Shown: positions 9,188-18,477, numbered from the stretch's first letter. The stretch: DNA of 64,000 nt from Candidatus Thiodiazotropha sp. LNASS1 (GCF_964212655.1 NZ_OZ156465.1:2108001-2172000); one strand, 5' to 3'. Notes: a model not told the origin generated them from the sequence alone. A program made the numbers and translations.

Positions 9188-9847
9188 GGATCATTACTCT
9201 TAGTTAAGCTAAGTACTGATCCTTCCTGCTAAATGCCGGACCAGCCATATGCGTCTATTTCTTACCGCTGGCACGCCGAAACAGACTAGCCATATCTCTT
9301 CGCCATTAGTCTATATCAGCCTGTAGCGGCATGACGGATCACTCACCGCGTATTGAGTGACCCATGGCCAATTATCCGATCAATATCGACCATGCGGAAC
9401 ACTATATTATCAACCGGCAAATCAACATGATTAAACTTGTGGCGGATAATGACAAAAACATCACAACCCCTCTGATATCCAAGGTTTTTTTGTCGAATCC
9501 CAAGATACCCACCATGAGGTATATTCCTTATTGACTGTAATTTAGATATGAAAATTTGGCTATACAGTTCTTTACAATTCACGACTGCTTAAGCGAATAC
9601 CCCACATCATTGACAGTTACGCATAGTCAAAAAATGAAGCTATACTGTTACAGCCAACAACAAAATTAACAATCATGAATGGCCACTGCAATATTGAAAT
9701 GGTATTGCAGACATCAACAACTGCAGATTAGAAAAGACATCACAACTGCAGGGAGCTTGGAGGAGCTGTATATCACCGGATAAGATCAAACATCGCTCTC
9801 TGTCTGTGGATCAGGCCATCATGCATGAGGTTAGGAGAGGAGAGCAT
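9188..9847. other. Intergenic region, about 660 bp, no convincing gene
   Basis: Separates the divergent RND and RRM-like genes. It is AT-rich toward the right. A small hairpin CACTCA/TGAGTG lies near 9342-9360. A 79-codon reverse frame at 9343-9582 has no ribosome site and no recognisable protein character, so I do not call it. The right end (9835-9845) carries the strong GGAGAGGAGAG ribosome site of the next gene. Confidence 0.6.
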
Positions 9848-10246
9848 ATGTGGATCTTTTATAAACATCTCCCACGCGGGGTATCCTCCAAGGAGATCAG
9901 GAAAGCCACGATGAGGGGCACCCGATCCGGTTGGTCTCTGATACCGGCAAAAAAGAAGAGCACCATCAAACGATCGAAAATTATCCAAATCATGGATTTA
10001 GATACGGAATTAATGGAGTATCACGCAATCGTGCAGGTAGAGTCACCCAAGCTGGCCAACACCATCATCGAAAACCTGGACGGAAAAACCGTGAACGGCT
10101 TGTTCCTCAAACCTCATCGCTACCAGCGGAGGTTCCCCAGCCGTGACAGGCGTAGCCATACACAGGCTTCGAATCAGGGTGAAGAGCGACGAACAAGTGA
10201 CAGACGCAGGAGTAAAATCATCATGCGGGTAGTGGAGATTGTATAG
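9848..10246 (+). CDS. RRM-like RNA-binding protein with basic tail
   Basis: Protein of 132 residues. The strong purine-rich site immediately before the ATG at 9848 decides the start over an ATG at 9821. The pattern WIFYKHLPRGVSSKEIRKA followed later by YHAIVQVESPKLANTIIENLDG and KTVNGLFLKPHRY resembles an RRM: beta1, helix 1, beta3 aromatic, helix 2, beta4. The central segment (KKKSTIKRSK) and the C-terminal 35 residues are strongly basic with many Arg. RRM proteins in bacteria are often cold-shock or stress RNA binders. The RRM call is from the pattern alone and is moderate. Confidence 0.6.
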   Translation: MWIFYKHLPRGVSSKEIRKATMRGTRSGWSLIPAKKKSTIKRSKIIQIMDLDTELMEYHAIVQVESPKLANTIIENLDGKTVNGLFLKPHRYQRRFPSRDRRSHTQASNQGEERRTSDRRRSKIIMRVVEIV

Positions 10247-10316
10247 TTATCCCACTCCAACCACCCACGCTGCAACTATCGACTTGAAACGCCGCTGTAC
10301 CTCTAAACCAAAGCTG

Positions 10317-11114
10317 TCATAGTTCTGCCAATAGCTCCACCAACACTTGGCCATCCAATGGCTGCAGGGCATGGCTGACGGAGAACAGCCGTGTCTCGGA
10401 TCGCCCGTTCAAGGCTTGAATATTGTTCATGTCCTGGCTGAAGGCGGGGACCAGTTCATCACCCAAACCCACCGGACCGGTACGCACTATCGAGACATAA
10501 CGGATCGAGGGATGGGGCTGCCGGTTCAACCAAAACAGCAGATTACCGGGCCGCTCCGGCACCAGATCCAGCAATACCGCCCATGAATCGCGTACCACAT
10601 CATAGAGTTCACCGGTGAAGAACTCTTTGATGACGCTAATGGGAAATGGATCGTCGGTCTCATCCAAAGCCTCGACTGCACGCACTGTACCCAGATGGGG
10701 AGATGCGATGGTAATCAATGCCTTGGGAGCATCCACGCCTCCCTGCACCAAGGCCATTCTGGCGATCACACCACCTGCGGAGTGCCCGACCAGGATAATC
10801 GGTTCGTCAGGATGTTGTTGAGCCACCAGACTCAGCATGTTTCGCAGCATGTCAGCCTGTAAACCCACCGGCCCCATCGATGGCAGTTCAACGGTATAGA
10901 ATTTATTCGCCGCCGATCCGACAGGTGCGGGCAGCAACCCTCTTGGTGTGATAATGCCGGCCGGTTGCCAACCATGGCTTATCAGTGCCGCATTCACGCC
11001 ACTTTGCTGCCAGGAATAAGCACTGCCCAGATAGCCGTGCACCAACACAGCCACATCCGCCGGGAGAGGGAGACTGGTTAGACACAATAACAGTGACAGG
11101 ATCAATCGCTTCAT
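10317..11114 (-). CDS. Secreted alpha/beta-hydrolase (lipase-like)
   Basis: Protein of 265 residues with a signal peptide (about residues 1-19, MKRLILSLLL start) leading directly into the hydrolase fold. The oxyanion HGYLG is at 26-30 and the nucleophile elbow GHSAGG has Ser112. A GDELVP aspartate and SHALQ histidine near the C-terminus fit the rest of the triad. The segment IASPHLGT is typical of triacylglycerol-lipase and DUF676-type enzymes. It acts in the periplasm or outside the cell on an ester that cannot be specified. It is a single gene without operon partners. Confidence 0.8.
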   Translation of the reverse strand: MKRLILSLLLCLTSLPLPADVAVLVHGYLGSAYSWQQSGVNAALISHGWQPAGIITPRGLLPAPVGSAANKFYTVELPSMGPVGLQADMLRNMLSLVAQQHPDEPIILVGHSAGGVIARMALVQGGVDAPKALITIASPHLGTVRAVEALDETDDPFPISVIKEFFTGELYDVVRDSWAVLLDLVPERPGNLLFWLNRQPHPSIRYVSIVRTGPVGLGDELVPAFSQDMNNIQALNGRSETRLFSVSHALQPLDGQVLVELLAEL

Positions 11115-11291
11115 ATCAACCTCCGAATGGAATATTCCATCAAGCCATGCTATGACGGCAAATATACGGAAATCACTAATCTTATTATATTAGGCTTTTC
11201 TGAATTTCCATGCCAGGCCAAGGCTATCAATATCCTTTGGGGGAGGGCTAACTGGATTTAATGGAGGCGTGGCACGACGCTGGACAGACAT

Positions 11292-11894
11292 TCACCCGGG
11301 CAGAAAAGGCACCCAGCCCGGCAATGCCTCAGTTCGCTCAAGCCATCCACGAACGGCGGGATAGGGCTGCACAGAGACCTCTCCTTCAGAAGCCAACGAT
11401 ACATAGGGATAACAGGCGATATCGGCAATGGTAACATTTCCACCCGCCAACCAGTCGACATCCGCCAGCCGCCCTTCCATCACAGCCAGGCCGGCCCGTC
11501 CATCCTGTTGACACTGCGCCAAATTGAAGGGCCGGCCAAGCACCAGCGTGGCACGCGCCCGCGCCAGACCATAAAGCAATTCATTTTCCGACACCGCCAA
11601 CCATTGCATGACGCGGGCCTCGGCAACAGGATCAGTTGGCAGCCAATCCCGGTCGCCGTAACGCCTGGCGAGATATACCAGGATCGCCATCGAATCCCAA
11701 ACAATCAGGTCGTCATCCTGCAATACCGGTACTTGTCCACGGGGATTGATCTGTTTGAATTCAGCCGTCAGTGTCTCCCCCTTCAGCACATCGGTGTCGA
11801 TTCGCGCATAATCGAGACCCAACATGGAGAGCAGCAGTCGCACTTTGTAGCAATTTCCCGACCTGGGATAGTCGTACAGTTTTAATTCAGACAT
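11292..11894 (-). CDS. Glutathione S-transferase family protein
   Basis: Cytoplasmic GST of 200 residues. The thioredoxin-like N-domain starts KLYDYPRSGNCYKVRLLLSMLGL and holds the glutathione-binding signature QVPVLQDDDLIVWDSMAI. The C-terminal helical domain includes GGNVTIADIACYPYV, the N-capping motif of GSTs. The ATG at 11894 is chosen because homologues begin about there; an in-frame extension to 11951 has no support. The electrophile substrate is unknown. Confidence 0.85.
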   Translation of the reverse strand: MSELKLYDYPRSGNCYKVRLLLSMLGLDYARIDTDVLKGETLTAEFKQINPRGQVPVLQDDDLIVWDSMAILVYLARRYGDRDWLPTDPVAEARVMQWLAVSENELLYGLARARATLVLGRPFNLAQCQQDGRAGLAVMEGRLADVDWLAGGNVTIADIACYPYVSLASEGEVSVQPYPAVRGWLERTEALPGWVPFLPG

Positions 11895-12042
11895 GGCTAT
11901 GTAATCTGCAGTTGTGGGTTTGTTTAGTTTAGACACTGTCAGACCAAACAACAGGCACGCATGCCAGATAATACTTGATCGATCCAGGAATGACTCCGTG
12001 GTCTCGTTGCCGCTCGCTTAGCGCTTGCCGATGCGTTAGGTG

Positions 12043-13119
12043 TCAGGGGGATTTATTCTCGTCAATTCTTGCGCGCTCCAGGTCCAACAATGCCCGCTTC
12101 CTGTCAACTCCCCAACGATAGCCACCAAGCTTACCGTCTCCCCGCAATACGCGATGACAGGGAATCAGTACGCCGATCCGGTTCGCCGTACAGGCAGAAC
12201 CCACTGAACGCGCTGCCTTCGGCTTATCGATTTTTGCCGCCACTTCCGTGTAAGTCATTACCTCCCCTGCATGGATGTTGAGTAGAAAGCGCCATACCTT
12301 CACTTGAAACGCGGTACCGCGCAGGTCGAGCGGCAGGTCGGGACAGGGCGCGCCAACACTGATATGCGCATCGAGCGCCTTGATCCAGAGATCGAGTTCG
12401 GGTGCATCTTCGGCGGGTGATGCGGCGATCTTCGCGCAAGGAAATTCCTCACTCAATTGACCCATTAAGGTACCTTCATCCTCACCGAACTCCACGAAAC
12501 AGACACCGCGATGGGTTGCCGCCATCAACATTGGACCGATAGCTGTATCACGGCATGCATAATAAACAGTTTCTCCCGTGCCACCAGACTGGTAGGCCTT
12601 GGGTGTCATCCCAAACTGATGCGACGCTGCACCGTAGACGCGACTGATCGAACCGAAGCCTGCGGAATAGATGGCGCTGGTGACGCCCTTCCCCTGCTTG
12701 AGTGATCTTTTCAAATGCCTGACACGGACTGCATCCTGGTAGGCCTTGGGTGAGACCCCGAAAGCCGCCTTGAATCGACGTTGCAAGTGAGATGGCGATA
12801 AACCGACCTGATTCGCCAAACCTTTCAAGGTCAGACGCTCATCCCCATGTTTCTCTATAAACCGGGCAATATCACACAGCCATTTCATGCTGTTTACACT
12901 ATCCGTTGGCCGGCAGCGCTGGCAAGGCCTGAAACCCGCATTCATAGCCGATGCCGCATCGGTAAAAAAGCGAATATTCTCAGCTCGCGCACGACGACTC
13001 GTACAAGATGGCTTGCAGAAGACGCCCGTCGTGATCACGCCATAGAGGAAGCGGCCATCGTAGGATTTGTCTCGTTGCGCAACCGCCCGATGCATTACTG
13101 TTTTTACCGGCAATGTCAT
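12043..13119 (-). CDS. ada: Ada-type regulator and O6-methylguanine-DNA methyltransferase
   Basis: Three-part adaptive-response protein of 358 residues. The N-terminal zinc domain has Cys35, Cys39, Cys66 and Cys69 (FCKPSC and CQRC); Cys35 is the expected methylphosphotriester acceptor. An AraC-type helix-turn-helix region follows (about 80-175). The C-terminal methyltransferase domain carries IPCHRV with acceptor Cys321. GAGGAA eight bases before the ATG at 13119 favours that start over 13134. It is divergent from the AlkA-like glycosylase, which suggests shared induction by alkylation damage. Confidence 0.93.
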   Translation of the reverse strand: MTLPVKTVMHRAVAQRDKSYDGRFLYGVITTGVFCKPSCTSRRARAENIRFFTDAASAMNAGFRPCQRCRPTDSVNSMKWLCDIARFIEKHGDERLTLKGLANQVGLSPSHLQRRFKAAFGVSPKAYQDAVRVRHLKRSLKQGKGVTSAIYSAGFGSISRVYGAASHQFGMTPKAYQSGGTGETVYYACRDTAIGPMLMAATHRGVCFVEFGEDEGTLMGQLSEEFPCAKIAASPAEDAPELDLWIKALDAHISVGAPCPDLPLDLRGTAFQVKVWRFLLNIHAGEVMTYTEVAAKIDKPKAARSVGSACTANRIGVLIPCHRVLRGDGKLGGYRWGVDRKRALLDLERARIDENKSP

Positions 13120-13387
13120 GCCATCGTTCCTCATGACTCTTCTGTTTTATCCATTAGAGCGCAGCTGATCGAATTCATCCATCCGATTCTTGTTGTTCAA
13201 TCCGAATCATCCCGGCGCTTTGAGAATCTGTGTTCGTATGATCTTCTAAACCGTCTTGGCGGGACCCTGCCCCGCCATTGGAATGAGAAAAATCGGCTAT
13301 ACCCTACTCCATCCTATGATGCTCTCCTCAGAATATGCCATTCTAACCAGAGAACATGTGTTTATTTATCCATCAACCACAGCTGGC

Positions 13388-13999
13388 ATGAATACCCAAC
13401 ACATTGCTGTAGGCATGAGAGCATTGAGCCTGGTCGATCCGCAACTCAAACAGGCATATGCTGAACTGGGCCCACCATCCCCCCGCATCCGTCCAAAGGG
13501 GTTTGAGACCTTCCTGTCGACGATTGTCAGTCAGCAGATTTCAACTGAAGCGGCACGGGTGATCATGGGTCGGTTGAAAGATTGTCTGCCCGAGTTATCC
13601 GCCGCCGCACTGTTAGTGACTGAGGACCAGGTCTTACGTGATGCCGGCCTGTCATTCCGCAAGATTGAATACGCCAAAGGCATGGCGGAAGCCGTCGTGT
13701 CAGGCAGATTTGATATCGATGGTCTGGCTGCGATGAGTGATGATGATGCGATAGCCAGCATCACGGCAATCCGGGGATTTGGTCGCTGGAGTGCCGAGAT
13801 CTACCTGATGTTCTCACTGCAGCGACAGGACATCTTTCCCGCCGACGACCTGGCCTTGCGTGTCGCAGTGGGCCAACTGAAAAACCTGCCGAATAAACCG
13901 TCGGTCAAACAGGCGCGGGAACTGGTCACCCATTGGTCGCCGTGGAGAAGTGTGGGTTCGCTGTTTTTATGGCACTACTACCGGGGTGCTCCCACATAA
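13388..13999 (+). CDS. DNA-3-methyladenine glycosylase (AlkA-like, HhH-GPD)
   Basis: Base-excision glycosylase of 203 residues that removes alkylated purines. The motifs FLSTIVSQQIS, the helix-hairpin-helix IRGFGRWSAEIYL and the following PADDLALR, with the catalytic aspartate, are the HhH-GPD signature. It lacks the N-terminal beta domain of Escherichia coli AlkA, so it resembles the shorter Mag1/AlkA form. The frame is open further upstream to 13256, but MNTQHIAVGMRAL at 13388 is the more plausible start. It sits back to back with ada. Confidence 0.88.
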   Translation: MNTQHIAVGMRALSLVDPQLKQAYAELGPPSPRIRPKGFETFLSTIVSQQISTEAARVIMGRLKDCLPELSAAALLVTEDQVLRDAGLSFRKIEYAKGMAEAVVSGRFDIDGLAAMSDDDAIASITAIRGFGRWSAEIYLMFSLQRQDIFPADDLALRVAVGQLKNLPNKPSVKQARELVTHWSPWRSVGSLFLWHYYRGAPT

Positions 14000-14025
14000 G
14001 CGGACAGAATTAACTCGGTGAATCT

Positions 14026-14382
14026 CTACGATGAGTATACGAGCAATAAACCTATCGCCGCAGGAAGGGCCTGAATCAACAGGATCTTTCTGCTGGCGGT
14101 TGCCGCACCGTAAACACCGGCTAGCAGCACACAGCTCAGAAAGAAGATCTTCACGCCCGTGCCATCCGCACCCAGGATAACCCCCCACAAGAGCCCGGCA
14201 GCCAGAAAGCCATTGTACAAGCCTTGGTTGGCCGCCAACACTCGCGTAATCGCCGCGGTCTCTCTGCTATGACCAAACACACGCAGTCCCAGCGGCTTGT
14301 CCCAAAGGAACATCTCCAGCACAAGAAAAGCGATGTGTTGGAGAGCGATCAGACCGACCACGATGTCTGCGATCACTGGCAC
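14026..14382 (-). CDS. DUF1304 membrane protein
   Basis: Integral membrane protein of 118 residues with four predicted helices (about 3-24, 48-68, 76-93 and 98-116). The conserved helix-1 segment LIALQHIAFLVLEMFLW and the later ANQGLYNGFLAAGL are typical of the DUF1304 family, which has no established function. It ends close to the convergent glycosylase gene. Confidence 0.8.
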   Translation of the reverse strand: MPVIADIVVGLIALQHIAFLVLEMFLWDKPLGLRVFGHSRETAAITRVLAANQGLYNGFLAAGLLWGVILGADGTGVKIFFLSCVLLAGVYGAATASRKILLIQALPAAIGLLLVYSS

Positions 14383-14482
14383 TCCTTATCTATGAATCCG
14401 TCTGGGAAGCTTTGCCATGATGCCCGTCATGCCTGGCAAAAGCATACACTGAATATCGAACATGGAATTATAGCGCGGGCCC

Positions 14483-15064
14483 TTATTTGGCATTCAGTTT
14501 ACCCACTGTATTCGCCAGCTTACGGCCAAGCGCCAAAACAGCTTCTTGTTTACGTTCGTCCACCAGCGATCCATCATCATTGAAGGCCTTAAATGCCTGT
14601 GGAACGGTCTGCTGGTCAGGCAAAACCGTAACACCTATATTGGCGAGCAGCATCCTTAAAAAAACCAATCCACGAAGCCCGCCCAAGGCCCCTGGAGATG
14701 CAGCCAGGATTACAGCCGTCTTACCTCGGAAAGCCACCAGCGGCGGCTCATCTTCGGATTCGGCACGGGAAGCCCAATCGATAACGTTCTTCAGCAATGG
14801 GCTGAACGCGCTGTTATATTCCGGAGACGCGATAATGAAGGCATCGTGATCCATCAGAAGTCTTTTAAGTTCAAGTGCATTCTCCGGAATCCCTTGTTCG
14901 CGCTCAAGATCCTGATTAAAGAGTGGCATCGGGAAATCCACCAAATCGACCCGCGTAACCTCCGCCCCGGCCGCTTCGGCCCCCGCAGCGGCAATCGACA
15001 GGATCTTTTTATTGAAGGATCCATTCCTGCTGCTGCCTGCGAATGCGAGAATTCTTGGTGCCAT
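14483..15064 (-). CDS. NADPH-dependent FMN reductase
   Basis: Flavodoxin-like reductase of 193 residues that uses NAD(P)H to reduce FMN or quinones or azo compounds. The phosphate-binding loop AGSSRNGSFNKK, the segment ASPEYNSAFSPLLKNVIDW and the ASPGALGG loop are the family marks. AAGGGGGG directly before the ATG at 15064 decides the start. It has no clear operon partner, and its physiological substrate is unknown. Confidence 0.88.
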   Translation of the reverse strand: MAPRILAFAGSSRNGSFNKKILSIAAAGAEAAGAEVTRVDLVDFPMPLFNQDLEREQGIPENALELKRLLMDHDAFIIASPEYNSAFSPLLKNVIDWASRAESEDEPPLVAFRGKTAVILAASPGALGGLRGLVFLRMLLANIGVTVLPDQQTVPQAFKAFNDDGSLVDERKQEAVLALGRKLANTVGKLNAK

Positions 15065-15352
15065 ATACCCCCCTTGGGAATGCCTGAGCATTTGTCTCCG
15101 GACTGGACCTGATGGAATCAGTGTAGCGCTACTTCTGCCTTCTGTAACCGCTCAACGACTGCTACGACAGCGAGGACCATGCCACGCACTCATTGCCGGC
15201 TGATTTTTCCTCTATTCATTTGATCCCTCAAATAGTCAATCCTTCATAATCCAATATGCTTAAGTGGTAAGCTGTGACGAAATTCGGCAGCCTCTATCCG
15301 GACCTGTCAACCGCCACCGAAAAACTTGCCTGCGCCATATGGACCTGCACAG

Positions 15353-17302
15353 ATGAAGCTACATTTCTCCGCAGAGCATCCGGAATCATTGTCCGAGCTG
15401 CTACTGGCCCGGGCACGACGGGTACTCCTGTACGGCCCACCCGGCATCGGTAAGAGCACGCTGGTAAAAGGCTTGGCGGGATCACTGCACAAGGCAGGCA
15501 GACCGGTCCACTGTCTCGCGGCGGACCCGGGGATGCCGGCATTCGGTATCCCGGGCGCGGTCAATCTGGGCCTATGGAAACAGGACGCATGGGAGGTTGT
15601 CGGTCGCGCGGCTGTCTGTAGTCTCGACGCCGCCCGTTTCCGCCTGCCACTGATCGAGGCCGCCGGTGAATTGGCCAACCAGGTGGAAGGCGGCACACTG
15701 TTGCTCGACACACCCGGGGTTGTGCGGGGTGTGGCGGGGGCTGAACTCCTGACATCACTGGCACACCGTGCGGATGTGGATCTGGTGATGGTGTTGATGC
15801 GCGAGGGACAGCCACTCCACCTCAGTCAGGAACTGCGGGCGCTGGCCGCCGAGGTTGTGGCTGTCGAGGCTTCAGCGTCGGCGAGCCGGCCGGGAAAGGG
15901 CCTTCGCGACCGGCAGCGAACACGCCACTGGGACGACTACCTGTCCCATGCGAGCGAGGTGGATATCGACTTGTCCGAAGTCGCTGTCCTGGGGACACCG
16001 CCCCGCCAGGCAACCGAAGCCTGGGTGGGCAAGCAGGTTGCGTTTCTCGATGGATCCCGCACTGTCGGTATGGGTGAGGTGGTTGACATGGGGGAGGAGA
16101 GACTCCGGATCCTGCTACCCCCGGATAACAGGCAGACAGGGGTTATCTTGGTGCGCGATGCCGTCCGGGACGAGTCGGGATTGCTGGTCACCGGCAAACG
16201 CTTTGCGGAAAGCGTGGTACGTTACCTCCCCCCCTCCGATCTGGTGCCCGACGACAAGCTGCCGCAGGATACCGGACCCCGGCCCATGGTTCAGACCCCG
16301 AGTGCTACCGCAGTCTTGATGAACGGTGTGTTCGGCGATCCACAACTCCATCTCCGCCTGGCACACCAGCGGCGCAGCCTGCTCTTCGACCTGGGCGACG
16401 GCGCACGGCTCCCGGCGCGGATCGCGCACCAGGTCAGCGACGTCTTCATCAGCCACACCCATATGGACCACATCTGCGGCTTTCTCTGGCTGCTGCGATC
16501 GCGTATCGGCGAATCGGGAAGATGCCGGCTGTATGGGCCTCCCGGCCTCGCTACGCAGATAGAGCATCTGATCAACGGCATCCATTGGGACCGGATCGGT
16601 GATCGAGGCCCCAGATTCGAGGTCGCTGAGCTGCATGGCGAACAACTGATCCACTTCAATCTGCAGGCTGGTTCGGCAGGCATTCGTCCAAACGGTGAAA
16701 CTGTGATCAAGAATGGTATCGTAGTCGATGAGCCCGAATTTCGCGTGCGCGCCGTCACCCTCGAGCACGGCATACCCGTCATCGCCTACGCCTTCGAACC
16801 TGTGCCGCAGATCAATGTGCTCGAGGAGAAACTCAGTGAACGCGGACTGCAACCCGGTCCCTGGCTGACCAGGCTGAAGCAGCTGATGAATGAACAGCGG
16901 CTGGATGAGTATCTTTCCCTGCCGGATGGAACCAGCGAGACGGTTGGCGCCTTGGCCGCCACCCTCACCCTGACCACGCCCGGCAGCAAAATCGTCTATG
17001 CCACTGACCTGGCTGACACGCCCCATAACCGCGATCGACTCACCCTGTTGGCCAGGCAGGCACACACCCTGTTCTGCGAATCCCCATTCATGCAGAAGGA
17101 TGCCACGCAGGCCCGACGCACCGGCCACCTGACCACCACCGCCTGCGCGGAGATCGCCAACAGCGCCGCTGTCCGCCACCTGATTCCGTTCCATTTCTCC
17201 CGCAGGTATGAGGGCACGTCATGGCAGGTGTATAACGAGATCGCGGCAAACTGCCCACATGTAGTGATACCGGCCACGACAGACAGCGCGAACCATGAAT
17301 GA
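15353..17302 (+). CDS. Fusion of Clp1/Grc3-like polynucleotide kinase domain and RNase Z-like MBL domain
   Basis: Protein of 649 residues made of two enzyme-like halves. The N-terminal half resembles 5'-OH polynucleotide kinases of the Clp1/Grc3 family. It has Walker A GPPGIGKST (28-36), then AADPGMPAFGIPGAVNLG matching the family's aspartate-proline-glycine clasp, Walker B LLLDTPGVV and an arginine cluster LRDRQRTR. The C-terminal half (about 325-640) is a tRNase Z-like metallo-beta-lactamase. It has HTHMDH (368-373), TLEHGIPVIAYAF, ATDLADT, ESPFM, GHLTT and HFSRRY in the RNase Z order. The joint role would be RNA end processing, which is an inference. A TTG at 15326 could extend the N-terminus. 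It stands alone. Confidence 0.75.
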   Translation: MKLHFSAEHPESLSELLLARARRVLLYGPPGIGKSTLVKGLAGSLHKAGRPVHCLAADPGMPAFGIPGAVNLGLWKQDAWEVVGRAAVCSLDAARFRLPLIEAAGELANQVEGGTLLLDTPGVVRGVAGAELLTSLAHRADVDLVMVLMREGQPLHLSQELRALAAEVVAVEASASASRPGKGLRDRQRTRHWDDYLSHASEVDIDLSEVAVLGTPPRQATEAWVGKQVAFLDGSRTVGMGEVVDMGEERLRILLPPDNRQTGVILVRDAVRDESGLLVTGKRFAESVVRYLPPSDLVPDDKLPQDTGPRPMVQTPSATAVLMNGVFGDPQLHLRLAHQRRSLLFDLGDGARLPARIAHQVSDVFISHTHMDHICGFLWLLRSRIGESGRCRLYGPPGLATQIEHLINGIHWDRIGDRGPRFEVAELHGEQLIHFNLQAGSAGIRPNGETVIKNGIVVDEPEFRVRAVTLEHGIPVIAYAFEPVPQINVLEEKLSERGLQPGPWLTRLKQLMNEQRLDEYLSLPDGTSETVGALAATLTLTTPGSKIVYATDLADTPHNRDRLTLLARQAHTLFCESPFMQKDATQARRTGHLTTTACAEIANSAAVRHLIPFHFSRRYEGTSWQVYNEIAANCPHVVIPATTDSANHE

Positions 17303-17368
17303 TACTGCACAACTGAACCTTACCGTCACCTGGAATAGATCAGAGAAATCACCCGCGAGGATAAAGGA

Positions 17369-17548
17369 TTACTTTCCTGTTCTATCCACCGGGCCGGGTT
17401 TGATCATTAATGCAAAAGGGATCGCAAGCGGACCGAAGGCCGCGCCCAGAACCGCCCACAATACCGGCCTGCCTCCACGCGATTTAGCGATCTGGTGACA
17501 AATAAATATGCTGGCGATATTTATTGCCAGTAAAACATAGATAGCCAT
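17369..17548 (-). CDS. Small membrane protein, 59 residues
   Basis: Short frame from ATG 17548 to TAA 17369. It encodes two hydrophobic segments, AIYVLLAINIASIFICH and LWAVLGAAFGPLAIPFALMI. They are joined by a short basic loop with KSRGGRP, an arrangement common in small integral membrane proteins next to larger genes. The tail is PGPVDRTGK. The amphipathic pattern and the clean start argue it is real. No function is known, and it lies in the gap between the fusion gene and a methyltransferase. Confidence 0.6.
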   Translation of the reverse strand: MAIYVLLAINIASIFICHQIAKSRGGRPVLWAVLGAAFGPLAIPFALMIKPGPVDRTGK

Positions 17549-17635
17549 TGTAATCTAAGTATGTAATTCGAATTGATCCCGCTGGCGATTGATTTCAGTT
17601 CATCATGTAAGAATCGAAGTTTTTTAAAATAATCC

Positions 17636-18352
17636 CTAGTTGCTCGCTTCCCTGATAAAACGATAATAGGTAAATTGCTGCGCTTTGTTTGCCGGCGTTA
17701 TATGCATCTCGTTTTTTTCTTCCACCAACTCGAACGCCACGCCCAACTCACGCTTTAGTTTTGATGCATCATATTGCACGATATCCAAACCACTGCACTT
17801 TTTCGTACCCCCGATCGCAAACGCTGCGATAATCAGATGGCCTCCTGGTCTCAATGCCAGCTTCAACGCCTCCATATAGGCATCCCTGTCCGATTTATCG
17901 GTCAAGAAGTGAAACACAGCCCGGTCATGCCAAAGCGAAAACAGGTGGGGTGATTTGAATTCAGTAATATCGGATTCGAACCACTCAATTTCACCTGCCG
18001 CATCTCCCAGTCGCTGTTTAGCGACAGCCAGCGCCCTATCAGAGATATCCAATACAGCCAGGTTTGTATAACCTTGCCTATACAGGTGATCGACCAGTAC
18101 CGACGCACCACCCCCTACATCGATGATCGCCCCATCCCTGGCAACCCGGCAGCGATGGATCAATTCCAACGATAGCTTTGGTTCTGTCTGATACCAGCTC
18201 ACTTCAGAGGGAGGTTTCTCCCGATATATTTTTTGCCAGTGCGTTTTTCTGTCAATCACTTCAACCCGGCCTCCAATCAATACCCTGATCATACCTCTGG
18301 AAGCGTCGTGTACACCGGGATCGGTTGACGAACTATAGGTGACCTGTCGCAA
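17636..18352 (-). CDS. Class I SAM-dependent methyltransferase
   Basis: Rossmann-type methyltransferase of up to 238 residues. The first conserved block is THWQKIYREKPPSEVSWYQ. Motif I is IIDVGGGASVLVDHL, followed by an acidic end of beta2 (VLDIS) and WHDRAVFHFL. The family acts on small molecules or proteins; the substrate is unknown. Three starts are possible: TTG at 18352 with GGAGG six bases before it, ATG at 18292, and GTG at 18259, which lies nearest the usual family start. I give the longest because of its ribosome site. Confidence 0.8.
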   Translation of the reverse strand: MRQVTYSSSTDPGVHDASRGMIRVLIGGRVEVIDRKTHWQKIYREKPPSEVSWYQTEPKLSLELIHRCRVARDGAIIDVGGGASVLVDHLYRQGYTNLAVLDISDRALAVAKQRLGDAAGEIEWFESDITEFKSPHLFSLWHDRAVFHFLTDKSDRDAYMEALKLALRPGGHLIIAAFAIGGTKKCSGLDIVQYDASKLKRELGVAFELVEEKNEMHITPANKAQQFTYYRFIREASN

Positions 18353-18477
18353 CCCATTCCTCCAGGGTAACTCAATGGTTCCTGGGGCTAATTACAGCTC
18401 CAGGTACGGGGCTTCAGATTAAAGTATAGAGCCAGACTGGCTTTTCCATTGGAGGTATCGGTTCAATCAGCGGTCGA

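Noticed and set aside
9343-9582. Reverse-strand 79-codon frame in the RND/RRM gap
   Set aside because: No ribosome site, no recognisable motif, and its composition looks like an intergenic stretch read by chance.
13258-13276. GC-rich GGGACCCTGCCCC core also at 34521-34539 as a REP element
   Set aside because: Only a 13-base core is shared between the two places, too little to call a repeat family.
17295-17498. Forward 67-codon frame after the kinase/RNase Z gene
   Set aside because: It lies opposite the better supported 59-residue membrane protein and has no protein-like pattern.
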